Source: 62-47 sp039808365 (GTDB lineage: Bacteria; Pseudomonadota; Alphaproteobacteria; Rhizobiales; Xanthobacteraceae). From it: 64,000 bases of DNA. Made by a program: the position numbers and the translations under genes. Below are positions 44,209 through 52,573 of the stretch, one piece after another. A model generated the notes under the pieces. The model saw only the letters and a list, made by a program, of their open reading frames with translations, ran no database searches and was not told where the DNA came from. Position 1 is the stretch's first letter. Every line of letters starts with the position of its first letter. Where the stretch lies: contig JBDHSX010000002.1 in assembly GCA_039808365.1 (NCBI GenBank), forward strand, positions 42,159 through 106,158, given 5' to 3'.

Positions 44209-45954
44209 CTATCTCGATGTCGCAAGAATAAGGCGCTCGGACGGCGGCAGATCAAAACGCGGCTCGATTCCCAACAGCGGCGCGATGCGGGCGATCACCT
44301 TGCCGCCGGTCGGCACCGCGTTCCAGCCGGAGGTGATGAAGCCATAAGTCTCCTTCAGCGGCTGCGGCTCGTCGAGCATGATTAGGATCTGATATTTCGG
44401 ATTGTCCGCCGGCAGGATCGCGGTGAAACTGTTGAGCACCTTTTTCTTGGCGTAGCGGCCGTTGATGACCTTTTCGGCGGTGCCGGTCTTGCCGCCGACA
44501 TAGTAGCCCTTGACGTCGGCCTTGCGCGCGGTGCCGACCTCGGCGTTGAGCCGCATCAGGAAGCGCATCTTGTCGCTGGTTTCCGGCTTGATGACGCGCT
44601 TGGCGAGCTTCATCGCCTCCTCCTCGGACCGCTTGAGGAAGGTCGGCGGGATCAGGTAGCCGCCATTGACCAGCGCGTCGATCCCCATCACCGCCTGCAA
44701 CGGCGCCACCGCCATGCCGTGCCCAAAGGAAATGGTGACGGTGTTGAGTTCGCCCCATCGGCGCGGCAGGATCGGCGACGCGCTCTCCGGCAGTTCGGTG
44801 CGCAGCCGCGTCATCTGGCCCATCTTGCGCAGGAACGCCTGATGCGCCTCGACGCCCTGCCCCAGCGCCATGCGCGCCGCGCCGACGTTGGAGGAGTAGG
44901 TGAAGACTTCCTTGGTGTTGATGAAGCGACCAAGCGGATGGTCGTCGTGAATCTTGAAACGGCCGAAATGCAGCGGCCCGCGCGCGTCCCACATCGAGTT
45001 CAATGTCGCCTTGCCGGAATCCAGCGTCATCGCCAGCGTAAACGCCTTGAAGGTCGAGCCCATCTCATAGACGCCGGTGGTCAGGCGGTTGATGCGGTCG
45101 GGGTCGTTGGCCTCCTTTGGGTTGTTGGGATCGAAGTCCGGCAGCGACACCATCGCCACGATCTCGCCGGTCCTGACGTTGGAGACCAGCCCGGAGGCGG
45201 CCTTGGCCTTGAAATGTTCCTTGGCCTTCATCAACTCGTCGCGCAGCGCGTGCTCGACCCGCAGATCGACCGCGAGCTCGACCGGCTTCTGCAAGCGGTC
45301 GGTGGCGAAGCCGGCGCGATGCAGGTCCGCGAGCCCGTTGTTGTCGAGCCATTTCTCGATGCCGGCGATGCCCTGGTTGTCGATGTTGACGAGGCCGATC
45401 AGGTGCGAGACGTCGACGCCGTTGGGGTAGTCGCGCTTGTTCTCGCGCAGGAAGCCGATGCCGGGCAGGCCGAGGCGATGAATGTCGTGCTGCTGGCGCG
45501 GCGTGATTTCACGCTTGAGCCAGACAAAGCCCCGTTTCGACGACAGGCGGTCGCGCACTTCCTTGGCGTCGAGATCGGGCAAGGCGGCGGTGAGCATCTC
45601 GACCGCCTCGTCGACGTCGATCAGGCGGCGCGGCTCGCCGAACAGCGACGGCGTCTTGACGTCGGTGGCGAGGATCTGGCCGTTGCGATCGACGATATCC
45701 GGCCGCGCGGTGGCGGTGGCGTCCTGGGTGACGCGGCGCGACCCGTGACCTTCGCCGAAGGTCGCGAACATCACCAGCCGTGCCCCGATGACGACATAGA
45801 CCAGCGAGAAAATCAGCATGGTCAGTCCGACGCGCGCCCGCGCCCGCGCCGCGCGATCGACGTTCTGCCCGTAGAGCAGGCTGCGGATCATGCGCTGCCG
45901 CCACGCCGAGAACGAGCGCGCCGGGCCGCGCGCGATGCCGGTGTCATCGCTCAT
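44209..45954 (-). CDS. ftsI: Septal transpeptidase FtsI (PBP3)
   Basis: A 581-residue class B penicillin-binding protein that cross-links septal peptidoglycan. A single N-terminal helix (LTMLIFSLVYVVIGARLVM, about residues 43-61), a dimerisation domain, and the transpeptidase motifs SXXK (EMGSTFKAFTLAM), SXN (TYSSNVGAARMALG) and KTG (VGGKTGTAEKVING). The ATG at 45954 overlaps the ftsL stop by four bases; a longer frame upstream would run through ftsL and is rejected. Confidence 0.97.
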   Translation of the reverse strand: MSDDTGIARGPARSFSAWRQRMIRSLLYGQNVDRAARARARVGLTMLIFSLVYVVIGARLVMFATFGEGHGSRRVTQDATATARPDIVDRNGQILATDVKTPSLFGEPRRLIDVDEAVEMLTAALPDLDAKEVRDRLSSKRGFVWLKREITPRQQHDIHRLGLPGIGFLRENKRDYPNGVDVSHLIGLVNIDNQGIAGIEKWLDNNGLADLHRAGFATDRLQKPVELAVDLRVEHALRDELMKAKEHFKAKAASGLVSNVRTGEIVAMVSLPDFDPNNPKEANDPDRINRLTTGVYEMGSTFKAFTLAMTLDSGKATLNSMWDARGPLHFGRFKIHDDHPLGRFINTKEVFTYSSNVGAARMALGQGVEAHQAFLRKMGQMTRLRTELPESASPILPRRWGELNTVTISFGHGMAVAPLQAVMGIDALVNGGYLIPPTFLKRSEEEAMKLAKRVIKPETSDKMRFLMRLNAEVGTARKADVKGYYVGGKTGTAEKVINGRYAKKKVLNSFTAILPADNPKYQILIMLDEPQPLKETYGFITSGWNAVPTGGKVIARIAPLLGIEPRFDLPPSERLILATSR

Positions 45955-46331
45955 CGCGCGCCCTCCGTTTGCGGGATCGAGCCGGTCAACAGGTCGGGAT
46001 CGGTGGTGTCGATCATCGCGCCGATCGGATCGGGCTCGTTGGGATTGATCAGGGTCGGCGAGCGCTCCGGCAGGTTCTTCAACTGATCGTATTGCCGGGC
46101 GTCGATCGGCCGCAGCCTGGTGTGACGCTCGGCGAAGCCTTGCAGCCGCTTCGGCGAGTCGAGCCGCGCCCACTCGGCGCGCAACGCGGCGATGGCGTCA
46201 CGCTGCGCCCGCACCTCGGCATGCAGCCGCTGCACGCGCTCGGTGCGCGACGTCGATTCCATCTTGATGCGATAGACATAGGAGGCGCCGAACACCAGGA
46301 GACAGACGACGAGGAGATGGATGATCCGCAT
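45951..46331 (-). CDS. ftsL: Cell division protein FtsL
   Basis: A 126-residue bitopic protein: helix IIHLLVVCLLVFGASYVYRI at residues 3-22, then a coiled coil (about 30-62) with heptad-like spacing in RVQRLHAEVRAQRDAIAALR, ending in the RPIDARQYDQLKNLP segment typical of alphaproteobacterial FtsL. It forms the FtsQLB complex that activates FtsWI. It is three bases from rsmH and overlaps ftsI. Confidence 0.93.
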   Translation of the reverse strand: MRIIHLLVVCLLVFGASYVYRIKMESTSRTERVQRLHAEVRAQRDAIAALRAEWARLDSPKRLQGFAERHTRLRPIDARQYDQLKNLPERSPTLINPNEPDPIGAMIDTTDPDLLTGSIPQTEGAR

Positions 46332-46334
46332 GGC

Positions 46335-47333
46335 TCAGCCTCTCCGCATCACGCTGGCGAGCGTCGGCCATGACGGCAATTCGTCCGCCGGCCGCGCCGG
46401 CGCTTCGGTGCGCTCGGCGGCGCGCAGTTTCGCGGAGCGCGCGCGCGGATTGGCGGCGACCTCGGTGTCGCCCGGGATCACCGGGCGCTTGGTCAGCACG
46501 GTGAAGCGGGGCGCCTCGGCCTCGATCTGCGGCAGATGCCGCGAACCGCCGCTCGGCCGCCCACGCGCGACCAGAAAATTCTTGACGATGCGGTCTTCCA
46601 GCGAATGGAACGTCACCACCACCAGCCGGCCGCCCGGCCTCAAGACCTGCTCGGCCGCGGCCAGCGCCAGATGCAATTCGTCGAGTTCGGCGTTGACGAA
46701 AATCCGCAGGCCCTGAAACGTCCGCGTCGCCGGATGAATCTCGCCGGGCCTCGCGCGCACCACGCGGCCGACGATCTCGGCCAGGGCGCGCGTCGTCGCG
46801 ATCGGTGTCTCGCGACGGGCCGCGACGATGGCGCGGGCGATCTGCCGCGAGAACCGCTCCTCGCCGAAGATGTAGATGATGTTGGCGAGATCGGCTTCCG
46901 AGGCGCTGGCGACGACGTCGGCGGCGCTGGGACCCGAGCCGCTCATCCGCATGTCGAGCGGACCGTCGAGCCGGAACGAGAAGCCACGCTCGGCCTGATC
47001 GATCTGCATCGACGACACGCCGATGTCCATCACCACGCCGTCCACCGCGTCAAAGCCTTGCGCGGCGCAGATCGCGGCCAGATTGGAGAAGCGGTCCTCC
47101 ACCAGCGTCAGCCGTCCGTCCGACTTGTCCACGAGATCGAACCCGCCGGTGATGGCGGTGCGGTCGCGGTCGATGCCGATGACGCGGACGCCTTCGACCG
47201 CGAGCAGCGCGCGGCTGTAGCCGCCGGCCCCGAAGGTGGCGTCGACATAGACGCCGCCGGCATGCGGCGACAGCCACTGGAGCACCTCGCGGCCGAGCAC
47301 GGGAACATGACGCGGCGATTGCTGCGATGTCAT
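46335..47333 (-). CDS. rsmH: 16S rRNA (cytosine(1402)-N(4))-methyltransferase
   Basis: A 332-residue SAM-dependent enzyme (formerly MraW). Motifs: HVPVLGREVLQWLSPHAGG, VDATFGAGGYSRALLA (SAM loop), DGVVMDIGVSSMQIDQAERG and GGRLVVVTFHSLEDRIVKNF. The ATG at 47333 is preferred because the family start MTSQQSPRHVPVL aligns there; 68 codons upstream show no resemblance. It is the first gene of the dcw transcript. No mraZ precedes it. Confidence 0.96.
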   Translation of the reverse strand: MTSQQSPRHVPVLGREVLQWLSPHAGGVYVDATFGAGGYSRALLAVEGVRVIGIDRDRTAITGGFDLVDKSDGRLTLVEDRFSNLAAICAAQGFDAVDGVVMDIGVSSMQIDQAERGFSFRLDGPLDMRMSGSGPSAADVVASASEADLANIIYIFGEERFSRQIARAIVAARRETPIATTRALAEIVGRVVRARPGEIHPATRTFQGLRIFVNAELDELHLALAAAEQVLRPGGRLVVVTFHSLEDRIVKNFLVARGRPSGGSRHLPQIEAEAPRFTVLTKRPVIPGDTEVAANPRARSAKLRAAERTEAPARPADELPSWPTLASVMRRG

Positions 47334-47543
47334 GGTCGCCCGCCTGTCGCGGCGCGCGCGCCGGCGCCGCTGCGGACTGGCCTGGCCGATGGCTTTGGCG
47401 ATGACATGGAGGTTGCGCCGGATTCCTCTCGCCGTTTCGACGCGACAATCCGGACTGCCACATGGGACGATGCGCGGGGCCATGGGATTCGTCAGCGCCA
47501 AAGGGACCTTAGCCGCCCGAACGGGCCGGCTTTGCATCCTTCA

Positions 47544-47557
47544 GTAACGGCGGTTAC
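47544..47557. promoter_or_regulatory. Operator-like palindrome 1 upstream of rsmH
   Basis: GTAACGGCGGTTAC: 5-bp arms GTAAC/GTTAC around GGCG. A near-identical palindrome occurs 126 bp to the right in inverted orientation. The pair could bind one regulator of the dcw operon or of the divergent amidase. The regulator is unknown. Confidence 0.4.
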
Positions 47558-47682
47558 CGTTAAAAAAGCGTTGATGAAACCGTGGACGTTCGATGCAACG
47601 CCGGAACCGGGACACCTCGCGCGCCGCGCGGATTCCCTGTGGATGTGGGGCCGTGGACCGCGAGGCCGCTTGCCCGTCAGCG

Positions 47683-47697
47683 TAACCGCCGTTTACT
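47683..47697. promoter_or_regulatory. Operator-like palindrome 2 upstream of rsmH
   Basis: GTAACCGCCGTTTAC, whose reverse complement GTAAACGGCGGTTAC matches palindrome 1 apart from one inserted base. Twelve consecutive bases (GTAACCGCCGTT) are the exact reverse complement of 47546-47557. Confidence 0.4.
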
Positions 47698-47888
47698 TTA
47701 TGTCGGGATGGCGGCGGCGGCGCGCGGTGAATTGATCGCCTGCCGCAAAAACGAGCGGCGAGCGCCATTGCTTCGCCGGTTTGGGGCCGCCGGGTTTGAG
47801 GGGTGAAGTCGAGTTGGATCCTACCGCGCCCAAGAAGCCGACTCCGAGGCGCCAGCGGGTCCTTCCGATCCCGAAGGCCAGCGCCAAC

Positions 47889-48671
47889 ATGCCGAAATTC
47901 ACCCCCGATTCCTCCGTCGTGTTCGACGTGGTTCCCTCGGAGAATTTCGGCGACAGGAACAAGGGCCTCGTGCCCGACATGATCCTGCTGCACTATACCG
48001 GCATGCCGGATCTCGAAGGCACGCTGTACCGGCTCTGCACCCAGGGCACCGACGTGTCCGCGCATTACGTGGTGCTGGAGGACGGCCGCATCCTGCAATG
48101 CGTGCCGGAAGCCAAGCGCGCCTGGCACGCCGGCGTGTCGTCTTGGGCGGGCGAAACCGACATCAACTCCTGCTCGATCGGCATCGAGATCGTCAATCGC
48201 GGCCACGACTGGGGCTATCCGGATTTTCCGTTGCGACAGATCGCGGCGGTGATCGCGCTGTGCCGGGGCATCATGATCCGCCGGAAGGTGCCGCCGCATC
48301 GGGTGCTGGCGCATTCCGACGTCGCGCCGTCGCGCAAGCAGGATCCCGGCGAGAAATTCCCGTGGCGGTCGCTGGCGGATTCCGGCGTCGGGCTGTGGGT
48401 CGAGCCAGCCCCGATCGTCGAGGGCGAGACGCTGCGCCCGGGCGCGACCGGCGATCAGGTCCGCGAGTTGCAAACCGCGCTGGCGCGCTTCGGTTACGGC
48501 ATCGAGGCGGACGGCCGCTACGGCGTGCCGACGCGCGAGGTCGTCACGGCGTTCCAGCGGCACTTTCGCCCGCAGCGCGTCGACGGCATCAGCGATCCGT
48601 CGACAATGCAGACCTTGCAGGCGCTGCTTGCCGCCCTGCCGGGCTCGAAATCGCTCGCCGCCGCCTCGTAA
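47889..48671 (+). CDS. N-acetylmuramoyl-L-alanine amidase (AmpD-like) with PG-binding domain
   Basis: A 260-residue zinc amidase that cleaves the MurNAc-L-Ala bond. Zinc ligands: His35 (MILLHYTGMP), His142 (RVLAHSDVAPSR) and Asp152; the domain includes GVSSWAGETDINSCSIGIE. A PG_binding_1 domain (about residues 180-250: LRPGATGDQVRELQTALARF) follows. No signal peptide is visible, so it is probably cytoplasmic and acts in muropeptide recycling, as AmpD does; an upstream in-frame ATG at 47781 also lacks a signal. rnpB follows on the same strand. Confidence 0.9.
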   Translation: MPKFTPDSSVVFDVVPSENFGDRNKGLVPDMILLHYTGMPDLEGTLYRLCTQGTDVSAHYVVLEDGRILQCVPEAKRAWHAGVSSWAGETDINSCSIGIEIVNRGHDWGYPDFPLRQIAAVIALCRGIMIRRKVPPHRVLAHSDVAPSRKQDPGEKFPWRSLADSGVGLWVEPAPIVEGETLRPGATGDQVRELQTALARFGYGIEADGRYGVPTREVVTAFQRHFRPQRVDGISDPSTMQTLQALLAALPGSKSLAAAS

Positions 48672-48723
48672 CCCGCATCGCATCCCGTACCGCTTGACGG
48701 ATCGCCGCCAAGGCCGCAAGGGT

Positions 48724-49157
48724 GAAGCGTCAGTCGGCCGGACGGCCGCTCCGGCAAACGCCGAAAGGCCGCCGGGGAGGAAAGTCCGGGCTCCATCGAC
48801 ACGCGGTGCCGGATAACGTCCGGCGGGGGCGACCCCAGGGAAAGTGCCACAGAGAACGAACCGCCCGCGCACGCCCTTCGGGGCTCGCGCGGGTAAGGGT
48901 GAAAAGGTGCGGTAAGAGCGCACCGCGCCGCCGGCAACGGCGGCGGCAGGGCAAACCACACCGGGAGCAAAACCGAATAGGGACGGCGCAGCGGCTCCTT
49001 CGCGCAAGCGATAACACCGCGAGATCGTGTCGGATCTGCCGTCCGGGTAGGTTGCTTGAGGCGATGTGCGAACATCGCCCCAGACGAATGGCCGTCACGC
49101 CGCGTCCGTGCCAACGGGCGCGGCCCTACAGAACCCGGCTTACAGGCTGGCTGATAT
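48724..49157 (+). ncRNA. rnpB: RNase P RNA (bacterial class A)
   Basis: Catalytic RNA of RNase P, which matures tRNA 5' ends. Conserved core elements are plain: GAGGAAAGTCCGGGCTCC near the 5' side (about 48776-48793), CAGGGAAAGTGCCACAGAGA, then GGGTGAAAAGGTGCGGTAAG, the GGCAAACC block after it, and near the 3' end GAACCCGGCTTACAGGCTGG. Helix P1 is formed by 48730-48739 with 49145-49154 (TCAGTCGGCC/GGCTGGCTGA, with two G-U pairs). The ends are set by P1 and are accurate to a few bases. The neighbouring amidase is commonly linked with rnpB in this group. Confidence 0.95.
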
Positions 49158-49175
49158 TTTCTTGCACGATCCGAT

Positions 49176-49207
49176 GAGAGGTCCGGCGTTTTCGCGCCGG
49201 GCCTCTC
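49176..49207. terminator. Strong hairpin after rnpB
   Basis: A 13-bp stem (GAGAGGTCCGGCG/CGCCGGGCCTCTC, one G-U pair) with loop TTTTCG, 19 bp beyond the RNase P RNA. No T run follows, so it is a possible but atypical terminator. Confidence 0.5.
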
Positions 49208-49316
49208 GCCCAGCCTGACCCCGTGACCCGGGGCGCGCTGCGGCATGAAGCGACGCTGCGCAGAACCGAGGCACGACTGAGATGGAAACCCAGCCCAGCA
49301 GTTGTTCAACGGCCTG

Positions 49317-50480
49317 CTAGTCATCGTCCTCGTCATGTTCCGGCGCGGGATGGCGCGCGCCGCGGCGGGCGATCGAACTGGTATAGGCGGGTTCGGCGTA
49401 ACCGCCGCGCCCGGCACGCGCCGCGATCATCTCGCCCGACACCGCCGCCGGCTTGCAGATCACGCGGCCGCTGGAACGCCGCATCAGATCGACGTGAATG
49501 TGATTGTAGTGATAGACGTTGGCGCCCGGCGCCAGCACGGTGCTGAAGTGCTGGCACGCCGCGCCCTGCACGTCGCGCAGGAAACCCTGCTCCTCCGGCA
49601 GTCCCTTCCAGCCCTTTTGCACCGAGATGTAGCGGCCGTCGGCCAGCGTGAAGCCGGCGACATCGAGGGCGTTGCCGAAAGCGTGCTCGGAAATATGCGC
49701 GCGCGGATTGCCGTTCATGCCGCGACACGAATAGGCCGAGATCTGCTTGATCTCGACGACGCGCGCCCCGAACCAGCGGATCGCCGCCGGCTGGATGTTC
49801 TCGTTCAACCATCGGTCGAGCGCCGACACGATCGGGCATGCGAGCGTCGCGGTCGGCTTCAGCGTCACCGCGCCGAACGCCGCGACTTGCGGCGCGCGCG
49901 CCGGCCCCAACGCCGGCAGCGGCGTTTCACGCGCGGCGGCGGCCGGCGAATAATCTTGCGATGGGTTCGAGGCGACGTACCCTCGTTGCGGATCCGGGCC
50001 ACGTTGCGAATAAGGCTGCGGCCCGGTCTGCCAGCCGGGCGGTGCACGGCCTTCCGCCGGCAGCGCGATTTCGTCGGTGGCGGCGGCGACGCCCGGCGCG
50101 TTCAGCGACACCGGCCCGCGCGCGGCGACCGGTTGCGACGCCGCCGCATAGCCCGGTTGCGAACCGGGCCACCGCGGTTGATTGCTGCCACCGACCGCGG
50201 CGGGCGGCCGCATGTCGTCGGCAAAGCCGAGCGAGGTCGACGTCTCCCCCAGCGCCGCGACCTTGAGCGGATACTCGGCGCCGCAGACGCCGGGACCGGA
50301 AATCGGATTGATCCGGACCACTTCGGCGGTTTCCTTCACGGCTCCCGACTTCATGCAGGCCGCCTCGGCCTCGGCGCGCCACGGGTCGCGCTGCTCGAAC
50401 TGGAAGAAACCCCGGCCGCAACCGGCCAGCGAAGCCAGCGCGGCACAGCCCATCAGCGAAAGGATTATTCGGCGCGTCAT
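49317..50480 (-). CDS. Extensin-family lipoprotein
   Basis: A 387-residue protein with lipoprotein signal (ILSLMGCAALASLAGC, lipid Cys about residue 21). The middle (about 90-190) is Pro/Ala/Gly-rich and low complexity. The C-terminal extensin-like domain holds AAIRWFGARVVEIKQISAYSC, SEHAFGNALDVAGFTLADG and VYHYNHIHVDLMRR; the His/Asp pattern SEHAFGNALD...H-x-H resembles zinc D,D-peptidases of the VanY/LAS type. A wall-hydrolase role is plausible but unproved for this family. It is convergent with rnpB. Confidence 0.85.
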   Translation of the reverse strand: MTRRIILSLMGCAALASLAGCGRGFFQFEQRDPWRAEAEAACMKSGAVKETAEVVRINPISGPGVCGAEYPLKVAALGETSTSLGFADDMRPPAAVGGSNQPRWPGSQPGYAAASQPVAARGPVSLNAPGVAAATDEIALPAEGRAPPGWQTGPQPYSQRGPDPQRGYVASNPSQDYSPAAAARETPLPALGPARAPQVAAFGAVTLKPTATLACPIVSALDRWLNENIQPAAIRWFGARVVEIKQISAYSCRGMNGNPRAHISEHAFGNALDVAGFTLADGRYISVQKGWKGLPEEQGFLRDVQGAACQHFSTVLAPGANVYHYNHIHVDLMRRSSGRVICKPAAVSGEMIAARAGRGGYAEPAYTSSIARRGARHPAPEHDEDDD

Positions 50481-50652
50481 CCGCGCACGGTGGTCGAATT
50501 TATTTAAAGACTCTTCAACACATTGATTTCACGAAATTTTAACCATGCGCGCGAGGCCCGCGACAATTGGCGCGGGTCGGCCTGGAACGAAGCACGGGCT
50601 TTCCGATTGAGATCCCGGTCCGGATCAGCGCGTTCGAAACCGGGAGATCGCG

Positions 50653-50736
50653 ATGACGACATTCGGCACACTCTCCACCCTGACCGCCTATCTGTCGCTG
50701 GCCTTGGTCGGCGCCATTGTGCTCGGGCTGCTGTGA
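50653..50736 (+). CDS. Putative 27-residue single-span membrane peptide
   Basis: A short frame, ATG to TGA, encoding a hydrophobic peptide (MTTFGTLSTLTAYLSLALVG plus AIVLGLL) that is one membrane helix. GGGAGA stands about six bases before the ATG. It lies 84 bp before the DUF4403 gene on the same strand. The clear ribosome site and uniform hydrophobicity favour a real small protein, but a chance frame cannot be ruled out without comparison between genomes. Confidence 0.5.
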   Translation: MTTFGTLSTLTAYLSLALVGAIVLGLL

Positions 50737-50819
50737 GGCGATCGGCGGGCGCGGCGCCTTGACGACGCCACCTTGAGGTCCCATTGACGGCGGGCTTTCG
50801 TCGCGGGGACCGGAAACCG

Positions 50820-52370
50820 ATGCGTCTCAAATCCGTCGCGATCGCCGCCGGGGTGGTCGCGGCCGCATTCGCCGCCACCCTGACGGCAATGGACTGGCTG
50901 GCCTCCGGCCCCTCGCCGCCGGCGCCGGTGCTCGCGCAACTGCCACCGCTGCCGGAGACGACGCGCCATTCCATTCTGCTGGCGCCGATCAAAATTTCGC
51001 TCAAGGCCATCGCTGACGCCGCCGAGCGCGCCGCCCCGCGCAATTTCGCCGGCAAGGCCGCCAACCCGGTGCCGCAACTGTTGCAGGACGCCGACATCAA
51101 CTGGACCGCCGCGCGCGGCGCCATCACCGCCGCCGGCGGCGCAAGCGGGCTGACCATGGCGGCCCCGCTCGCCGGCAAGCTCAAGGTCACGGGCACGTTG
51201 TCCGCCGGCGCGAAGGGCGCGATCGGCGAGGCGCTCGGTTCGCTCCTCGGCGGCAACGTCGCCAAACAGATCGGGACGATCAACATCAAGGCGTTCAAGG
51301 CCGACGCCGAAATTCGCGGCAACGTCGCGATGACCTCGCGGCCGGCGCTGACGGCGAACTGGCGCGTCGAGCCGAACCTCGCGGCGCAGGTCGACCTTGG
51401 CGACACGCAGCTCTCGATCGCCGGGGTCCGCGTCAGCGTCCCCGCCCAGACCAAACCCGCCATCGACCGGGCGGTGAACGAGCAACTCGCCGCCTTGCAG
51501 CAGCGCATCCGGGATGATCCGCTGCTCGAACAGAACGCGCGGCGGGAATGGGCCAGACTGTGCCGCTCGATTCCGCTCCATGACGCGGCGGCGGCGCCTT
51601 CGCAATTGTGGCTGGAGCTGAAGCCGACCCGGGCCATCGCGGTGCAACCGGCGATCGACGCCGACAACGTCACGCTGCTGCTCGGCATCGACGCCGAGAC
51701 GCGGATCACCGCGCGCGAGACCAAGCCGCAATGTCCCTTCCCCGCTGTGCTCGACCTGATTCCGCCGCGTCCGGGACGGGTCGATATCGCCGTGCCGGTC
51801 GACCTGCCGTTCACCGACATCGACCGCATCCTGGCGACGCAACTCGCCGGCAAGACATTTCCGGAGGGAAAGGACGAAGCCGTCGCCGTCACCGTCAAGC
51901 GCGCCACGGTGGCGGCGGCCGGCGACCGCTTGCTGATCTCGCTGGTGGTGGACGCCAAGGAAAAGCGAAGCTGGTTCGGGCTCGGCGCCGACGCCACGGT
52001 CCGGATCTGGGGCAAGCCGACCCTCGATCCGGCACGGCAGACCGTGCGCCTGACCGACATCAAGCTCGCGGTCGAATCCGACGCAGCCCGTGGCCTGTTC
52101 GGCGCGGCCACCCGCGCGGCGATCCCCTATCTGGAACAGGCGGTCGCGGAGAAAACCGTGATCGATCTCAAGCCCTTCGCCGCCGACGCCCGGCAACGGA
52201 TCGGCGCGATGATCGCCGGCTTGCAGAAGGCCGATGACGGCGTCCGCGTCGAGGCCGCGATCGACAGCCTGCGCCTCGCTGGAATCGCCTTCGATTCCAC
52301 CAAGCTACGGATCATCGCCGAGGCCGGCGGCCCAATGAAGGTGACCGTGACGCGGCTGCCCGCCTTCTAG
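50820..52370 (+). CDS. DUF4403 family protein
   Basis: A 516-residue protein with an N-terminal signal or anchor (SVAIAAGVVAAAFAATLTAM) and then the repeated lipid-transfer-like (TULIP-like) pattern of DUF4403: SILLAPIKISLKAIADAAER, ADINWTAARGAITAAGG, and ARLCRSIPLHDAAAAPSQLW. The family is periplasmic and of unknown function. ATG at 50820 starts with MRLKSV; an upstream ATG 12 codons earlier lacks support. No partner gene is evident besides the small membrane peptide frame upstream. Confidence 0.8.
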   Translation: MRLKSVAIAAGVVAAAFAATLTAMDWLASGPSPPAPVLAQLPPLPETTRHSILLAPIKISLKAIADAAERAAPRNFAGKAANPVPQLLQDADINWTAARGAITAAGGASGLTMAAPLAGKLKVTGTLSAGAKGAIGEALGSLLGGNVAKQIGTINIKAFKADAEIRGNVAMTSRPALTANWRVEPNLAAQVDLGDTQLSIAGVRVSVPAQTKPAIDRAVNEQLAALQQRIRDDPLLEQNARREWARLCRSIPLHDAAAAPSQLWLELKPTRAIAVQPAIDADNVTLLLGIDAETRITARETKPQCPFPAVLDLIPPRPGRVDIAVPVDLPFTDIDRILATQLAGKTFPEGKDEAVAVTVKRATVAAAGDRLLISLVVDAKEKRSWFGLGADATVRIWGKPTLDPARQTVRLTDIKLAVESDAARGLFGAATRAAIPYLEQAVAEKTVIDLKPFAADARQRIGAMIAGLQKADDGVRVEAAIDSLRLAGIAFDSTKLRIIAEAGGPMKVTVTRLPAF

Positions 52371-52573
52371 GCGAGGCCGACCTTCCTTAACGCACTGTCT
52401 TCAAACGATTTTTTGAGAAATCGGTCGCGGTTTCCGCAAATCACGCTCGCGTCGGAAGACCGCCGGGTGCGACAATCTGTCTTGCGGCGGAGGGATGGTA
52501 TTGGCACAACCGCAATCTGCGGCACGCCGCCGCACCCGCCCCGCAAGAAAAACAATCCGAGGAGATCGTCCCG

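Larger units (their letters stand above)
47334..47888. other. Divergent promoter region upstream of rsmH, no mraZ
   Basis: These 555 bp separate rsmH (minus) from the amidase gene (plus). No frame resembles MraZ (about 150 residues, with paired DxKGR motifs), although mraZ usually heads the dcw cluster. Two similar palindromes lie inside (47544-47557 and 47683-47697). The stretch CTGTGGATGTGGGGCCG is also GT-rich, but regular TGGG repeats of an MraZ operator are not present. Confidence 0.6.
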
